A stretch of DNA of 64,000 nucleotides. Origin: Lineus longissimus. Taxonomy: Eukaryota > Nemertea > Pilidiophora > Heteronemertea > Lineidae. A program made the position numbers and the translations under genes. The notes beneath the pieces were generated by a model. It had not been told where the DNA came from and made no database searches. It worked only from the letters and a program-made list of their open reading frames with translations. The DNA is taken from the NCBI RefSeq assembly GCF_910592395.1, contig NC_088313.1, positions 310,501-374,500 on the forward strand, read 5' to 3'. Below, piece by piece: positions 1 to 14,500 of the stretch. Every line of letters begins with the position of its first letter. Positions within the stretch are counted from its first letter, which is position 1.

Positions 1-3000
1 AAAACTCCGATTTCAATGTCCAATTTTTCTGCCTAAGTAAGAAATCTTTTACAAATGATAAAATTGATTTGAAACTATTTCCCGCTTATCAACAACCAAA
101 TCAAACACACTTCACTCAATGATGTAATGCACACATGCAAAAGCAAATAAACTTGAAATAGCAGGAGTTGGACAATATTTTCTTCAGAAATATTTGCCCG
201 GCTGCTCCTTGCCCAACCTCAGCGCTAAGCAAACACCAAGTTTTTACCATTTCTGAGAAAATTCTTTCAACCACACAAAAAGCTTATATTCTTAGCACAA
301 ACTTTTGTCCCCCTCTCAAAATCAGGGCAACCCTTTTGTAAACTTGACTCAACCACAAACAGACCGAATAAACCAGTGTATCAGCTACATCTTGTATGTG
401 CAGCCTTGCGTCCTTGTGAGGGTAAAACCGAGGAAATATCTTTTTAGTTTAACTAGAACTGAAACAGCCCTACATTTTGAACATCAGTTCTACATTTTCT
501 TCATTCAAGTTAGATTGAAAAGTTGCTTTTCTATTTTTCTTACTCAACAAACTGTGCAGCCTTTCAGAACAATTGCGCTTTAAGTTCAGTGGACCATTCA
601 GCAAGCATCTGATTGGCTAAGATGTGCTAAGTGCATGGTGCGAAGTCTGCACAGATTTGGGGAGATTTGGAGATTTGCGCTAAGTTTTAACCCTCACATG
701 TCTGAATCCTTGCAGAATATTGATAGGTATTGGCCAGAAAGCATTTTGACACACCTTGGCTCTGGTCATGAAGTCTCTAACAAACTCCAGAGTGGAATTA
801 TTGGGGCAAGATGGTTAAAAAGCAGACATTTCCCATGTTACCATTTCTGTATCATAAGAGAATAATGATCTTCAAAGAAAATGGCACTTTTAGAGGTTTA
901 AAATACCCTTCCACTTTTATCATCTTTAAGGGTTTAAGTATGTAGTTAGTATTAATGTTAGTCGAGTCTAACATTATTGGGGGATAACTCTCAACAGGTC
1001 AAGCTGTATTTTATATATTATATACTAAGATAGAACAGGACCTGACTTTGTGACTGAAAGGACATCACTAAATAATTCATTGCAACTTTTTGACTCTAAT
1101 GATAAACACCTTTTACTTCATCAATCAAAACGAAGCCAAGGCTCTTTTCTGGGAAACGGCGGTGAATTGTCAAGTTGGTAGATCAGCATCTTGTTTAAGT
1201 TCTTGGTCCATTTCAGGTTGTGTCCCTACAAAATCAGAATTAATTCTGAATAATTCAAACTGGTGTCAATTTCTATCTGTTTCCTCTGGTATCATATCCA
1301 GCTTGACATTATAGATCTGTTCAATAAGATGCTTTTACCAATTGATTTTGGCCTCGGATAAAGCCAGACAGACAACTCCTACATAAATGTGGCACGACAT
1401 TCTTTATCAGACTCGGAAATAACGACTAAACTCATCACACAGCCGACAGAAATATGGACCAAATAAAAATTACACCTGGGAAAGTAAATACATTAGTAGA
1501 AAAACAGACAACTCTCATCTCATGACCCAAATTTATCCTGTCATGGCAGCACCCATGTATGCCTCAACTCCACATCACAAGACATCACATTGAATTAGAA
1601 AATAAATCACTACCTTTTCTTCTCGAAATATCCAACAACATCTTGAAATACTTCCAGTAAGTAAAAAAATAATCCAAATAGACTTCTAACTATCCGTAGC
1701 GTTTGAAAAGTTAAATCCACAAACATACAAATTCGTTCTTCCAACTCAAATATCCCAATCACACTGAACACACTACGATAGTCGAGTCCGATATAGTCCG
1801 CTGTAAAAATCGACCATGTGCTCTCTCACCAACTCATGTGTCCGCTGAAGTCTAACTGAATAGTGAAGGATGCTGACCCAACTCTCAAGTAAAATCAAAG
1901 CTATTCACACAAGCCCAATTCAGCCCGATTCTTATTCAAATGTTCAGGCCATTGAATGCATTGTAAATCACACCAGCGTAATTTTTCTGATGCACCGAAC
2001 CATGGGTTTTGGATCTCTGCAATGCTTTCACGGTATTATTTTTTGCCTATTGTTCACGGGAGCTTGACAGAGTCTACCATGGGGATTGGCCCCTTCAGAG
2101 CCGAAGTGGAACCGGTTTTAAATATGAAAGGATGGGGCTGGTACTCTTACCAACCAATGTGCGGTGCCACTGTAGCCCCCATAGGACCTGTTGATCATCA
2201 CATCGCCACATCATATCATCAGGGTGCAGACTGATGAGAAGAAAGTCATCCAAATATTGCTTAACAACAGCAAATATCTGAAAATGGATTCAGTTTTAAA
2301 AACCTCATAATTTTGAAACATTGAACATTCATTCACCTCAGAAGACCTCAAAGTTCGATTGAGCCTTTTTATCATCAGTTTCGCTTCACCATAATTCATT
2401 AAACAGCACCAATTAGTTAAAAGATAGGATATAATGAGGTAGACATTTTCCTCCAGATAATTTCAAAGTCAAATGTCAGCAGAGGACACAACTTCAACAG
2501 AATCTAGACACAAACTGCTATCGACTTGTAAAGAAATTATGCAATTCAAACAACTGCAATATTCAAATGATTACTTGGCAGACAAAACCGATTCCCAATC
2601 GTACAAACTTGATAATGTACAAGACTTCTGTACGGGTGGACAAACAGACAGTACACTCCCTTGGTCGAAAAGTAAAAAAAAACTCCCACTTCGTCTAAAA
2701 TCCTCATGTCGCATTATTGAGATATTCTGCCGGCAACGAGTGGTGCATAATGAGCATTGATTTATGCGCAGTTGAATCTGGCTCCGCGTTGCTGAGGTTG
2801 ACGCTGCTGTCATTGAGAATGAGGAAGGGCTAGGGATATCGGGAGCGAGGAATAATGGTTTAGCAGGATGCAACGTTTATGAGACTGAGAGCCACCTTAT
2901 TCAACAATCGTTTAGCTATCTTTTTTTTCTTCTTTATTACATACAATTATAGAGTTAACCAAATTTTACCATAGTTTGACGTTTGTTACATTATATGCCA

Positions 3001-6000
3001 GTTCCCAGTTTCCACTGTCTGGAAGACAAGCAGTGGCCTAAAAGTGATGATGGTGCAAAAAATTAAAATTTACTTGACCAATGGCACTATACTGAGTTCC
3101 AACACGTGGAACCCAGAAACTGTCCGAAAAGCATTTATTCTTTGGACAGGAGCACTTTCCGATGGTACAATCTTATCTGATGATTGTACAATTTGTGTAA
3201 TGATCAATTTTAAAGGTTAAAATTATAAATTTCTACCACAGGCGGAATTCATAAGGGTTAATGATAGACTGTTATGACTGAAGAACTAATGATCTAATCA
3301 CACTAGTCAATGAGCTGACCAATGATTAACTGCGAACAAAAATGGCACCCAATCAGGTGAAAGAAATACAATAATTAACGCGTATGAACATAATTTCTAG
3401 AAGGATCGTGTAAAATCTGAAATCGATGGCACCACAGAAAATCGCACCTTGTAATACACACAGTCAAATGTTACTTCATTAGTTAACGACAGAATGGGGT
3501 CATTTTGTAATTGCGTTTAATTAAAATCCATATGTTAACAAAGTCGACAGAGTAAAAGAATACTCCCGGGTCAATTTCTGCATTGAATTTTGTAATTGAC
3601 TGCAGAGGTTGCATTGTTCCTTTTACCACAGGGTATTATTAGCACGCAGTTGACTTTTGTTCACCAGCTGAAAGGTACAGTACTGCCTTCAGCGTATGGG
3701 CATCTCAATGATAGTGAAATATGTGACTGTCAACTGTTTTTGTATTCATGCTTGTGAAATACAGAGGATTGCCATCATCTGTAGTCAATTTGCACTTCCC
3801 TATCGTAATGGCTGACAGATCGAACCAGGTGATTTTCTAGTGCACAGTGCCTAAAACCCAAACTAGCTTGAACAACTTGTGAAAGGTCTATGGACCTCAA
3901 AGAAGTGACTCCTTCTTTCCCATAAACAGAAAGCTTAACTTCCTAAAGCCATTTCAAATCACTCCTTCATAATTACCTTTACTTGCACTTCAAATAGCCA
4001 AAGGCAAAGGGCTAAAATCCCTCTCTCCAATTCCAAACATTGGCCTTCCTCCCCTGGCAAATTCAAGGGAACACAACACGCACCCTTAATCTAGCCCTCC
4101 AGACAAATTATTGGGCAGGCTTTAATCCCTCCATCCCTTTTCTTGTCATAAGCATCTAGGAATAAGGATTTTCGTAATACTCTCAATAAACATAATCAAG
4201 GGGGGCTCCTACATAAACTTTAGAAGCAGGAGAAGGATAACCCAACCCCAAGGAAGTTGACAAGTACAGGATCATCTTGACACACAGGGCAACCATTTTA
4301 TACAAGTCAGCTCTGCCAAAGTGTATGGTCTGGTCATGAGTCAATGCTGAGAAATCTACGTTGGAGATCTGCCACACCAATCTCAGGATAAAAGTATACT
4401 ACAAATCAAGTATGATTCAGAGGAGAGGACAGAACTCACACTGCACTGAGGGAAGTATCTTGATGGCATCAGAAACAAGAAGAAACTATTCTGGTGGCAT
4501 GTATGCACTACTCCTTTGCATGATCACCTTCATCACCACGGTATTTAGATTGCCCCAATCAGATTGAGCTGATATAAGTCATTGGTTGGTCCTCTGAAGT
4601 CCTTGCCTCATGGTCATTAAACCTTGCAAAATGAAGACTTTTAATAGGCAAGTCTCCTTGTCTACAGTGGAACATCTTTGCTGCAGGCAAATCAAAGGGT
4701 CTCAAACTCAAACATCAACCACATCCTCAAAACCCTTCCTTTGATGAACTGCTGATTTGAATGTGGCAACTAAAACTTTGAGGCCAAGAAATCAAATAAT
4801 CTATTGATGTGACAGTCACAGACGTAATATTCAATCAGAAAGGTTAAGCTGGCAATAACTTAGTGCCGATCCTAAAGTAAATTTAAAATCCACAATGTCT
4901 GAATTCTCACTTACATCCTCATAATCATCAGGGACACATTAGCGCTTAATAGGACTTCACACATAAAAGCATACTAAAGCCAAATGTAGTATATTGGAAC
5001 TTATTTCATGTCACACTGACTAAAAATTGCACTTTCAGCAGCACAGGCAATGTAAGAGATCGAAATCTTTGGCTGAAACGAACCCACTATAATCATGTCA
5101 GCTCCCTCCATGCAGCATGGCAGTTTGTTCCGGCAGCTACTGCCGATTTCTAAAGACTTCAATCACATAATGGCGTTCGAGCATCGCATTTTCAAACACC
5201 ATCTCATCAAATCGGAGCCTTGATGGGAAGGCGTCTCGCAGCCTATCGTAATGGATTCTCAAGATTAACCTCTTAGACAAATAACTGTGTTGTACATTGC
5301 CATGCTTCATGCTATAATGATGACAATTGCTTCGTGAAATTGACAGGGGTTGCCTCTCAAGGGGGCTAATTAGGGTTCAATTTGAAACAATACTACGAAA
5401 CTTGGACATCTTTGTGACTGTTTTATTTTCAGGATTTTTGTAAAATTTCAAAGAAATTGTGTACTTTACATGTAATAGAACAAGTATCTTCGGCAAAGTC
5501 AGTGTTTTGAAAAAGCTGAATCTGGCCATGCCAATTTTCCAGTTGGCAGATGTTTGGGGCGCTATTTGCATCACCTCCAGGTACAAAAAATCAGGTTTTG
5601 AATAATTCCCAGGTTTCAAAAAGCCAATAGTTACCATTCATGAGCAGCTGATCACACAGAGTTCATAATTTCCTATGAATATATGTGCGGTTTACGAACA
5701 TCATCAGTGCTCCTCCCCCGCTTAAATTATTGAACTTGGAGGTCAATTTGCTCTTCAGATTCGGAAAGATCCCGATTCTCCATACTCTTGCATCACCACC
5801 AACAATCTGGAAAGGAGCCTCTGGTCTCCAGGGCTACACCGGCTTCCCTAGGAGGGGCAATGATCAAGTCAAGGCCTTTTCCAAGTGTCAGTTTGAGATT
5901 AGGTTCAACACACCCTATGAATCTGTCTTCTCAGCTCATTTACATTGAGAAGTTTCAGCAGACTGAAGTTAATACTAAATATCAGAGATGGTCTGACAAA

Positions 6001-8445
6001 TGCGGCTCTATAACCTCAACAAACACAGGCAGTCCAAACAAAGACAATAATCATTCCATTTTGCCGAAACTTAATTTCATTAGTCAGCAACTGCAGTGCA
6101 AGTCTTGTTGATTTCACCACTCAAACTATTCATGAATTCAGCGAAAATCGGATTTCGCAAAACCCATACGATTTCCAAATACAATGGATTAAAACTAGAG
6201 TAAACTGTACATACTCACTTCCTCCCCCACTCCTGTGTCTCATCATCAACAGTCAAGTCCCCTTGAAGAAGGATCAACAAATTTGGTCTCCAGATTATGC
6301 ATAACAATTTGGTTCATTTCATGTCAAGTTTGCAATAATCTCGTGTACATTATGCACTATTTCTTAAGAATTATTCTGGCATTCTAGGATGGGATGAACT
6401 TAAGATAGTAGTACACTGCCATGGGCAAGATGATGCCTGGGGGGTACTTGGCTAAAAATTTAAATTTTGTGCCATGCATATATTGTTGAGATTTTGCAAT
6501 AGTTTTATACTGTGTCAGGTCAGATAGCAGACAATCTGCACAAGTGTTCAAAAGTGTGACCTCCCCGTAGAAAACCTAACCTGTCAGATGATGAGCGTAG
6601 TTTTGAAGTGATATAAAGGCCTGCTGTGGGTGGATGGTCTCTGAAGCTTTGTTACCGGCCCACATCTGTAGACCAAAACACAGGCGGTAACTGCTCTAAA
6701 CTGAGCAGAGACAAAACAGCCTTGAAAGCTGAACAAATAATGCTATGATGATGATGGGAACTGATGATCAACTTATGCATTATATCTACCATGCATATCT
6801 ACATTTGATGGTGTAATGATCCATTCAGAAAGACAAAACAACATGGTAATATAGGACCAGGACTCATTATAACTTACACGGAGTAGCAGATAGCTCCCTA
6901 ATCTGTAAAGGCCAGGTGTTAGAGCTGCTTCACATTAGATAGGTTCAGGATATCTCACTAGAAGGCGACAAGTACTGCCCCCCTCCCCTCACCATCCCCT
7001 CCTCATGTGACATCAAGTCGAATCATCTCACGAGGCCCAATCAAACTTCACTTCTAGTACACCGCTTGGACTTGCGAGCAGTTGCATGCCACTACAGTTG
7101 GCGGCCCATTGGGTCCATTGACGTATAAGGACTCCGTTTTGACCAACTCACTGAACTTTTACACAACCTCCTCTGATCATGGTGTAAGCTCAATAAGCTC
7201 ACCGTAAGGTTTCCCTCAACAGATAACTAGGAGATAGTAACATACTGGTTAGCACTGCACATATCGATTGCAAAAATCACACCATTTTTTCATGAGCACG
7301 TCTACACTATGGTTATTTATCCTATCACCTTGAAACGTAAACCAGAAAGTGAATTCCGTGGTGAAAACTATCGGCCTTCCTTCGGGGACCCACACACGGT
7401 TTTGCTGAAATGTTTAGTAAACTGTTTGCCGAACCACCTGATAATAAGGTGATGATGTACCAAGTGATCTTTGAGCCATGTGAGATATATATATATAGGC
7501 AAGGATGCACAACGTTTTGCCTGGAATAATTCTTTGCAAGGGTACCACTATCATATCTATCTTCTTCTTAGTAAAAATGGCCTCAACCAAATTTTTCAAT
7601 ATGGGAAACAAAGGATGACAAATGCTCCTGCGGGAAGTAAACTGGTGGTGTGTAAGACCAACCAAATTGAGATGAGGACTAAGTTTTGACTTCAGTTCAT
7701 CACCACACTCCCAGACAGCAACGATTTCTTGACAATATATGTAAAACTCGAACATTTTGCACAACGTTTTTGCACATCAACGCTTCTGCAGCAAGTTAAC
7801 ATCAGCGCTGCCATTTCAGGATACTACTAAAAGATCAAGCGTGAAATTATGCCTAATGACACGCGAAAGGTGATCAAGAAATTACCCAGAATGCTTCCCC
7901 ACTCCTATGGAGAGAACGGGTCTTAGTTTCAACGCAGGTTTACTGGACTTAACATGCATTTCTCGGCAGGACGATGAACAATAATACATGCAATTCCTCT
8001 ACAGTCCAAACAACTTCACTTGGACCAACCATACATTTTCAACCTATCAGGACTGTGTGGACAAGTAAACAGAAAATTTGGCGAATATAAAAGATCCAAT
8101 ACCATTCCAGTCTAACTGGACAGAATTCAATACATTTAATCTCCATACATCAGTGTACTTGGAGCCTCGTGAACAAAACCTGAAACGAAACATCCAACAG
8201 TACAATAAAATACGCCGTCATTGCTCATTACTGATTGGACGGTGAGTGCACTTTGTGATGTCAAATGATGCTCGGCATTGATTAGATTACCTTAGCGTGG
8301 CAATCAGTACTTAATCATTATCAATTGATTCTGTTTAGGATGAGGTGCTTTAAAAACAATAAAACAGGCTGTCAGAGGCCATAGTGTCAGCAGGAATCTC
8401 GTAATTGCCGAGGTGTGAACTGGTGACAACTTTTTTTATAAAAAC
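1..8445. other. Non-coding stretch, no gene recognised
   Basis: No frame here exceeds 116 codons, none shows a recognisable domain, and plus and minus frames overlap freely, as expected by chance in A+T-rich DNA. Small items seen are a short repeated GATTTGG-type motif near 650-682, a 14-bp A/T palindrome at 6455-6468 and a short (AT)n run at 7485-7497. Intergenic or intronic DNA is the simplest reading. Confidence 0.6.
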
Positions 8446-8577
8446 CATTTTGTCCCCGAACAGTTAGTCCCTGGCAGTTAGTTCCCTGACATTTCGGCCC
8501 TAGGATGTTTTGTCCCCGGACAATTCATCCCTTGGACATTTCGTCCAGGGTTGACATTTCCGGGGATGAAATGGGGA
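8446..8577 (+). repeat. Degenerate 14-16 bp minisatellite, CATTTYGTCCCYKGG type
   Basis: About seven imperfect units follow one another between 8446 and 8550. The consensus is near CATTTYGTCCCYKGG; variants include CAGTTAGTCCCTGG, CATTTCGGCCCTAGG and ATGTTTTGTCCCCGG. The last part (8551-8577) carries the motif in the opposite orientation (GGGGATGAAATGGGG), so the end of the array could fold back on itself. The unit recalls the array at 62476-62542, which repeats GTCGTTTCGCTCCC. There is no coding meaning; it could be a decayed minisatellite or the repetitive end of an unrecognised transposon. Confidence 0.75.
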
Positions 8578-11500
8578 GGAAATTATCAAGGACAAGCTAT
8601 TTGTGTGCTATCAGCAGTTAATTCGAGGCAGTATAGGCCAGATACCACTTAGGGTCGGGCAAATAAATCATCTTTACAATAGATAGATATATAAGCTCCC
8701 CTGAACGGTGAGCTACAAAGCATCTAAAATTCACTAACATATGACTCAACGTATGCTTGGTGTACTTGCACTTGAATGGCCAATCAGGTCCGATAAGGAT
8801 CAAGATTTTAGATCTACCTCAGAAGCTACCCGGAACCCAAAGGCCAAATATCCTACACATCAAATGTTCCAAGCTATCAATACAGAAACAATGTGTGGGA
8901 GTTTCATTAGAAATTTCAACTAGACTTTACAAAGGAAGACAGGTGGGGTTGTAGTTAGAGCACCCTACAAAGCACACGGACCTGTCCATGGACTAGGCAG
9001 AAATTGAACTTTTAATGATTTTCTAGCCTCCACCTGGCCTCTAGTCTATCTCTGGCAAAAGGAAGAATTGTGTCAGCTACTTCTGTATGCTGAATCATAA
9101 AAGGAAATAAAGAAACTTGATTCCATGATTCCATTCCACATCCACACCTTTGACGTTTTTCCAGATGACGTTTTTAAAAGATGTCACAACTCACGAATAA
9201 TATCCAAGAAAGAACTGCTGAATGAGTAAGAAAAGAAAACTTGCCACTTTGAGCAGCAGATTTCCTAGAAATCCTTTTCAGTCTATGATACTGATAGAAC
9301 GACTGATAAAGTTAGTTCCACCAAGCTGCCTCTTCAAAACTCTTCCGTGATAGAGGCCAAGGAAAGCACAAGGGATATGCTTGCTACATGATAATGTGGT
9401 GTCGAAGAGTGATTAGTTGGAAATTCGCCTGAAGGAATGTTCTATTAGTAAGTATCGCTGCCTACTCATCCAGCATGACAGGACAGCATAAGGTTACAAT
9501 TGCTTTCCAATGTTTACGTTTTATTATTTCCGGGATCGCCCACAATGCCGTGTGTCCAAATTTGCAGGGAGGTGCATTTCATTTTTGGAATGGTGCTGGA
9601 ACAAAGAAACTAAACATGCCGTCCCTGTTTTTCTACAAATGAAGTTTCGATGCTGTCCCAGTCAACATTTGCCTCAACCAACTGACAAAGAACAATCTTC
9701 GAATACAAGAGCGACACGTCTGCTGAAACAATGACCAACAGGGTTTTGTGTACCAATAACCTTCTCCCAGTGTTTCATACAAGGGGGGGTCATATCCCCA
9801 TTTTTCGGGCATGGCCCCCCCCTTCATTCTGATTAATTAAGTTTTTAAGACTTAAGTTTTAAATTCTAAAGTGGGTTTTTAAGAAACTAAGAAGCACATT
9901 TAAGCATTTTCAGGTAGAGGGGTCATTTTCTAAAAAGGATTTTTCATCCTTTTTGATAATTTACTTCTCCTCCTCCTCTCCGCCTTCTCCTAGCAAGTGT
10001 TCCTTACTTAAAAATCAATCCATCTCTTGTGCCACATCTGGTAATAAAGGAACTAGGGATTAGAAATGTAGACTGCACTCAGACAACATTTCTCCTGCAA
10101 TCATGCAGTGTTGACCCATCAGAATGTTGAATCAGAGGCCAGTTAGCACCGGGCTAGTTTAGCACCATCTGGAAATCTGTGTAACTTTGCCATAACTCTG
10201 ATGCAGCCTTTGTACGCAAGGGCTTGAAATAGTTGAACCCTCAGCCATACTTATGAAGGTATCCCAGGTACATAGTATGTAAGGCCATGTTCATTTAATC
10301 TTATGTTTGGCAAATACTTCTGGCATCTTATTTGTCATTTGGAATGCAGGCTCACACTTAGTTTAGACATTTTCTCTGAGAATGCAGACAAACAATTTTG
10401 TCATATGCAATGTCAGAAGCACCACAATCATTTAGGTTGCCAATAGGCTACGTCATTAAATCCACTCCCCAGTTCCAGTGAGAATTTCTGGTGCCTACTG
10501 TCATTCCAAATTCGCACATCAAGTTTGAAAGAAGGCAATCACCCAGGATTAAACATCCTCAGCCCTTCTTTTCTAGGCATACCAACTGCTTCTCTGCTAA
10601 GCCTTTCCCTGACTGCAACAAGAGCCAAAGGGATAATGGCAGAACTAGTGTATACAGCAGGCTATCTCATTGTGCAAGAAAACCAAACAGTTTGTAAGAG
10701 GTTATGTTTTGTATAAATCTGAAGCAGGCCATTATAAACTTGGCTCAATGCTTAGCATGGTTGAGAACACGTTCTTATTGCTCATGAGTCGATGAAGTTT
10801 AGGTTTTAGAAATGCATATTGGTAGAGGTTGTCAGTGCCAGAGATTTCATTTGGCCAATAACACAATTGCTGTGATCAACGGTGCACCTAAGCCTTTGGA
10901 CAAAAGGCAATTTTAAGACAATTCAACAGACAGAAGACCAGCAACTCTGTTACTGATGTTCTTTGACGACCCCAAGTTGCTTTGGACAATCCCAATGGTC
11001 ATCATTGTCACATCAATTCATTTCGCTACACATTTTAGAAATGTTTATAGTGGCCCAATCAGCATTCTGAAATTGCTCAAGTCCCTTTTCTGTCTACTCA
11101 ACGACTTGAGTATGGTCAAATGAGATAATCAAATGGCAACAGCCGTCATCATGCCAAGGGCTGCTGGCAGACAGAATGTCTAGGCTGGTGAATTTCACCT
11201 CCGAGACATTACCCATGCCATGATTTGATACCATTCATCATTAGAACCTAAAATAGACATCTTGGAACAGCATGCAAACTCACTGTCAACTAATCAGCAC
11301 TTGCATCAAACAGATGACCAAGGCCATGCTGTTGTCCTTGTAGAAAGGAGATTTAGTAGGTATAGCATTGGCCACTTTCTCAGGAGTCTCCTCCATTATT
11401 CAGAGTATTCTACTAACAACGATGTATATGAATTAAAGGACTTCTCACACACATTAGTGTTTTTTTCAGAGAAAGTTACAACCGAGTAATTTTTTTGTAT

Positions 11501-14500
11501 TCTTCCACTATATACTACATCATGGGCAGGAACTCATTCATTGAAAGCTCAGCTGACATTCTCAAGAAAAAAATTGACAAAAGAACCCAAGTAGTAATCA
11601 CTCAAGTCTCTGGAGTGAAAAAAGCAAGCGTGTCAAGATCACCCAAATAAGTCATGCATTAGGCCTACTCCAGCTACTGATAGGCCATGCTTGAATTGCA
11701 GTTTTTAGAGTCCCGCCTGGTCTTTGTTTGGAAGTGGGTCACACTGGTTGATAAAGGAGATCTTTTACCAGAAGCTGAGTGGAGGGCTTGATGGATCTGT
11801 CAACAACTGGAGTGTGCTGTACCTTCCAGACAAGAATAAACTCTCAATTAAATGACACTGTTAACCCTCAAAGGATGCCAGTAGTAACCAGTGATTTTTT
11901 CTCCAAGATTCTTCTCAAATTGTGGTTTTGATGACAAAATTCACTTTTGAGTTGATAAGGCATGTGGCTGAAGTCAAGGACAACGCCTTGCATAGTCTAT
12001 GAATCAGAGTTGGTCATAGGTCGCTGCTCAGAGTAGCTGCAAAAAAGTTGCCATTCATATGCAGTTGTTAGTGTGGGGTATGAGGCACCAATGTCACCTA
12101 ATAGTGGTCACTACAGTAACCCAGGTGAACGAAGGAAATGTAGTTCTTTCCCATGACAAAATCATATTTTTCGTAACTGTGAACCCAACGGTAATCTTTA
12201 AATCTGAAAAGAATATCAGTTAAACAAGCCAAAAGCTTCAAGATGAACACACACGGTTTCAATTGAAAACAAAGAGAAAGGAAACTTACCACAACATCAT
12301 CGAAAATACCCGACCATGTGCCTTTGAAACGTTTTCCTTTCTTTCAAAATAAGCCAAATGTAATCCACTGACCACTCTACTGTATTCCCTTGTTTGAGAA
12401 GTGATGCACACACAAATATAGTCCAGTAAGCCCGCGAAAACAAGAATGCTGTTGATCACAGTTTAGTCCACAAGGCTAATACTTCGTTAGTATTCTAAAC
12501 TGTCCAGGATGTTTGGCAAGCTGTGGCAAATTCACAAGAAAAACGATCAGACTTTGTCAGAAGAATCTCCCACTTGCTCCCACAATATTTACCGGACAAC
12601 CACGCGAAGTATTCCTTCCCCCTCAACAGGTTACCTCGGTATTTAGCGGTTATAAAACGGTGGAAACGTAATGGAGAGGTTGCCCGCGATACCTGAACTT
12701 CTGACGTTACTGAAACCGCTCATATCAAACCGTAAACATAAATACCTGAAATATCTCAAATCATCTAAAACTTAAATTTTGAATCAATGCACCTGGTGGA
12801 GATTCTGGAAGTTCTCCACAGTAGGAACAAGTATCCTTTCCTAAGGTTTGTTGACGAACAACTGCAAATTCCTACCGAAGCATAAAATCTCAATTCAATT
12901 TGTCCCAACGAGAATCGGAGAATTGAAACCAAAACACCAAAAACAAGGATATAACTCCAATCAGAAACAGTAAGTTCCCGTGAAAAGTTGACACAACCAG
13001 TACTAGGCCTGGCCAATGTCTGTAGAAATTAGAATCCAAATTTCACAAATTCCAACATGAACACGAAATCCAAACTCAATTTGTAAAACCAGAATTCGAA
13101 CCTTTCAAATCAGCAGTATGAACATATGGTCGGATGAATATTCCGTGTTCGCGTTTTTTCCTTGACTGTTACAGTAGCCAGTGATGTTGCATCTGGTACA
13201 GCCTCCACTCTCGCTGGCCGAGGCTAATAATCAGAAGTTTGCAAGACTTTACAACTCACAGCTGGCGGTCTCATTCCTCCTCTCAATTATAGGTGGTTCG
13301 GAAAAACTTTTGAGAGAGAGACGAGTAGTTAGTTCTCCACAGTCCGGGTTGGTGTGACAGACAGCTGACAAAAGCTACTACTAATACAACTACCAGAATT
13401 CAGAGAGCAAAAAAAGCTTAAATTATGTTTAGGAAACCAAATTTATTCAGTACATGAACCTCTGATGACTCAAGATTACACAGATGTAATCCGACAAACT
13501 GAAAATACATATGTAGCCTAGTCTTTCATGATGCAAGCCCAGCAGCTGGGTCAACCTATTCGAGAGCTTTCACTGGCTTGGGGATCATTGAAAGGCTTTC
13601 AACCTTTTGACCTCGTTTTTTTCATTGGACAAAAGAATGGCAACACTGCAACCTTCAACAATATCACATGGATGCAGTTGAGTCTGTCTGGAAAAGACAA
13701 CTCTTGCTGCAATATCTATCCAACATCCAAGAAACTGAGATGTTTTTGTGTGCAACGTTGTCTGACACTGACAGAAAAAACGTTGTTGACATAAAGAAAA
13801 ACCTCTTCCAAAAGTTTTGAAACTAGCCTGGCCACTTTATCTCGCATGACACACATGATAATTTGGACCAGGATTCGGCCTGGCATGAAGCTAAATCAAA
13901 TGGAGCCAATCAGTGGCGAAGTCGGGGAGAAAGGAATATGGTTTAGTTTCAGTATGCATGGAGAGTGCGCATTCATTGAAACAAATCCAGCCACAACACT
14001 TTTTATTTCAAACTACACAGTAGCCACAATTCAACTGAGCCAGACTGAGCAGATATTTTTTACTTTCTGAAGGCCCTACGCCCTGTCATGTTCATGTCCT
14101 AGAATAGTATGGGAGAAACTGGAGGATCAGCAGACGTAACAGTTCCTTGGAAGATATCTGGAAGTTGCACGACATCAACAATGTATAAGGCGAACTTCGC
14201 AACAGCATATCACCCTGTACAAACACAATTGAACAAATAAACTTTTAGAAAGTTATCAGCAATGTCTTATAAATGATTCACCAATTTGCAACTGAGATAA
14301 AACTCAAATGATAAAGGGTGAAGACAACAGGAGCACATGTTATCATGCCCCACCATCCTTTTTCTCCAGTAGGCCTATCGGCAAAGATTTTTGGGATGAG
14401 GGATTGTAGGCCTATCATAGAGCAGGCGCCCAAGTATTCCGCCACCGTTGGCAAGCAAAGCCGTTGCTCCATATCGACATTTGGCCGTCTTTCAACTTCT

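Noticed and set aside
3820-3835. B-box-like word ATCGAACC on the minus strand
   Set aside because: No A-box, no tRNA arms and no terminator nearby.
10160-10183. Look-alike of a miR-29 mature sequence
   Set aside because: The first twelve bases match, but there is an inserted base afterwards and neither flank can supply the opposite arm of a precursor hairpin.
13085-13105. B-box-like word GGTTCGAATTC on the minus strand
   Set aside because: No A-box or tRNA fold around it; isolated matches of this length are expected.
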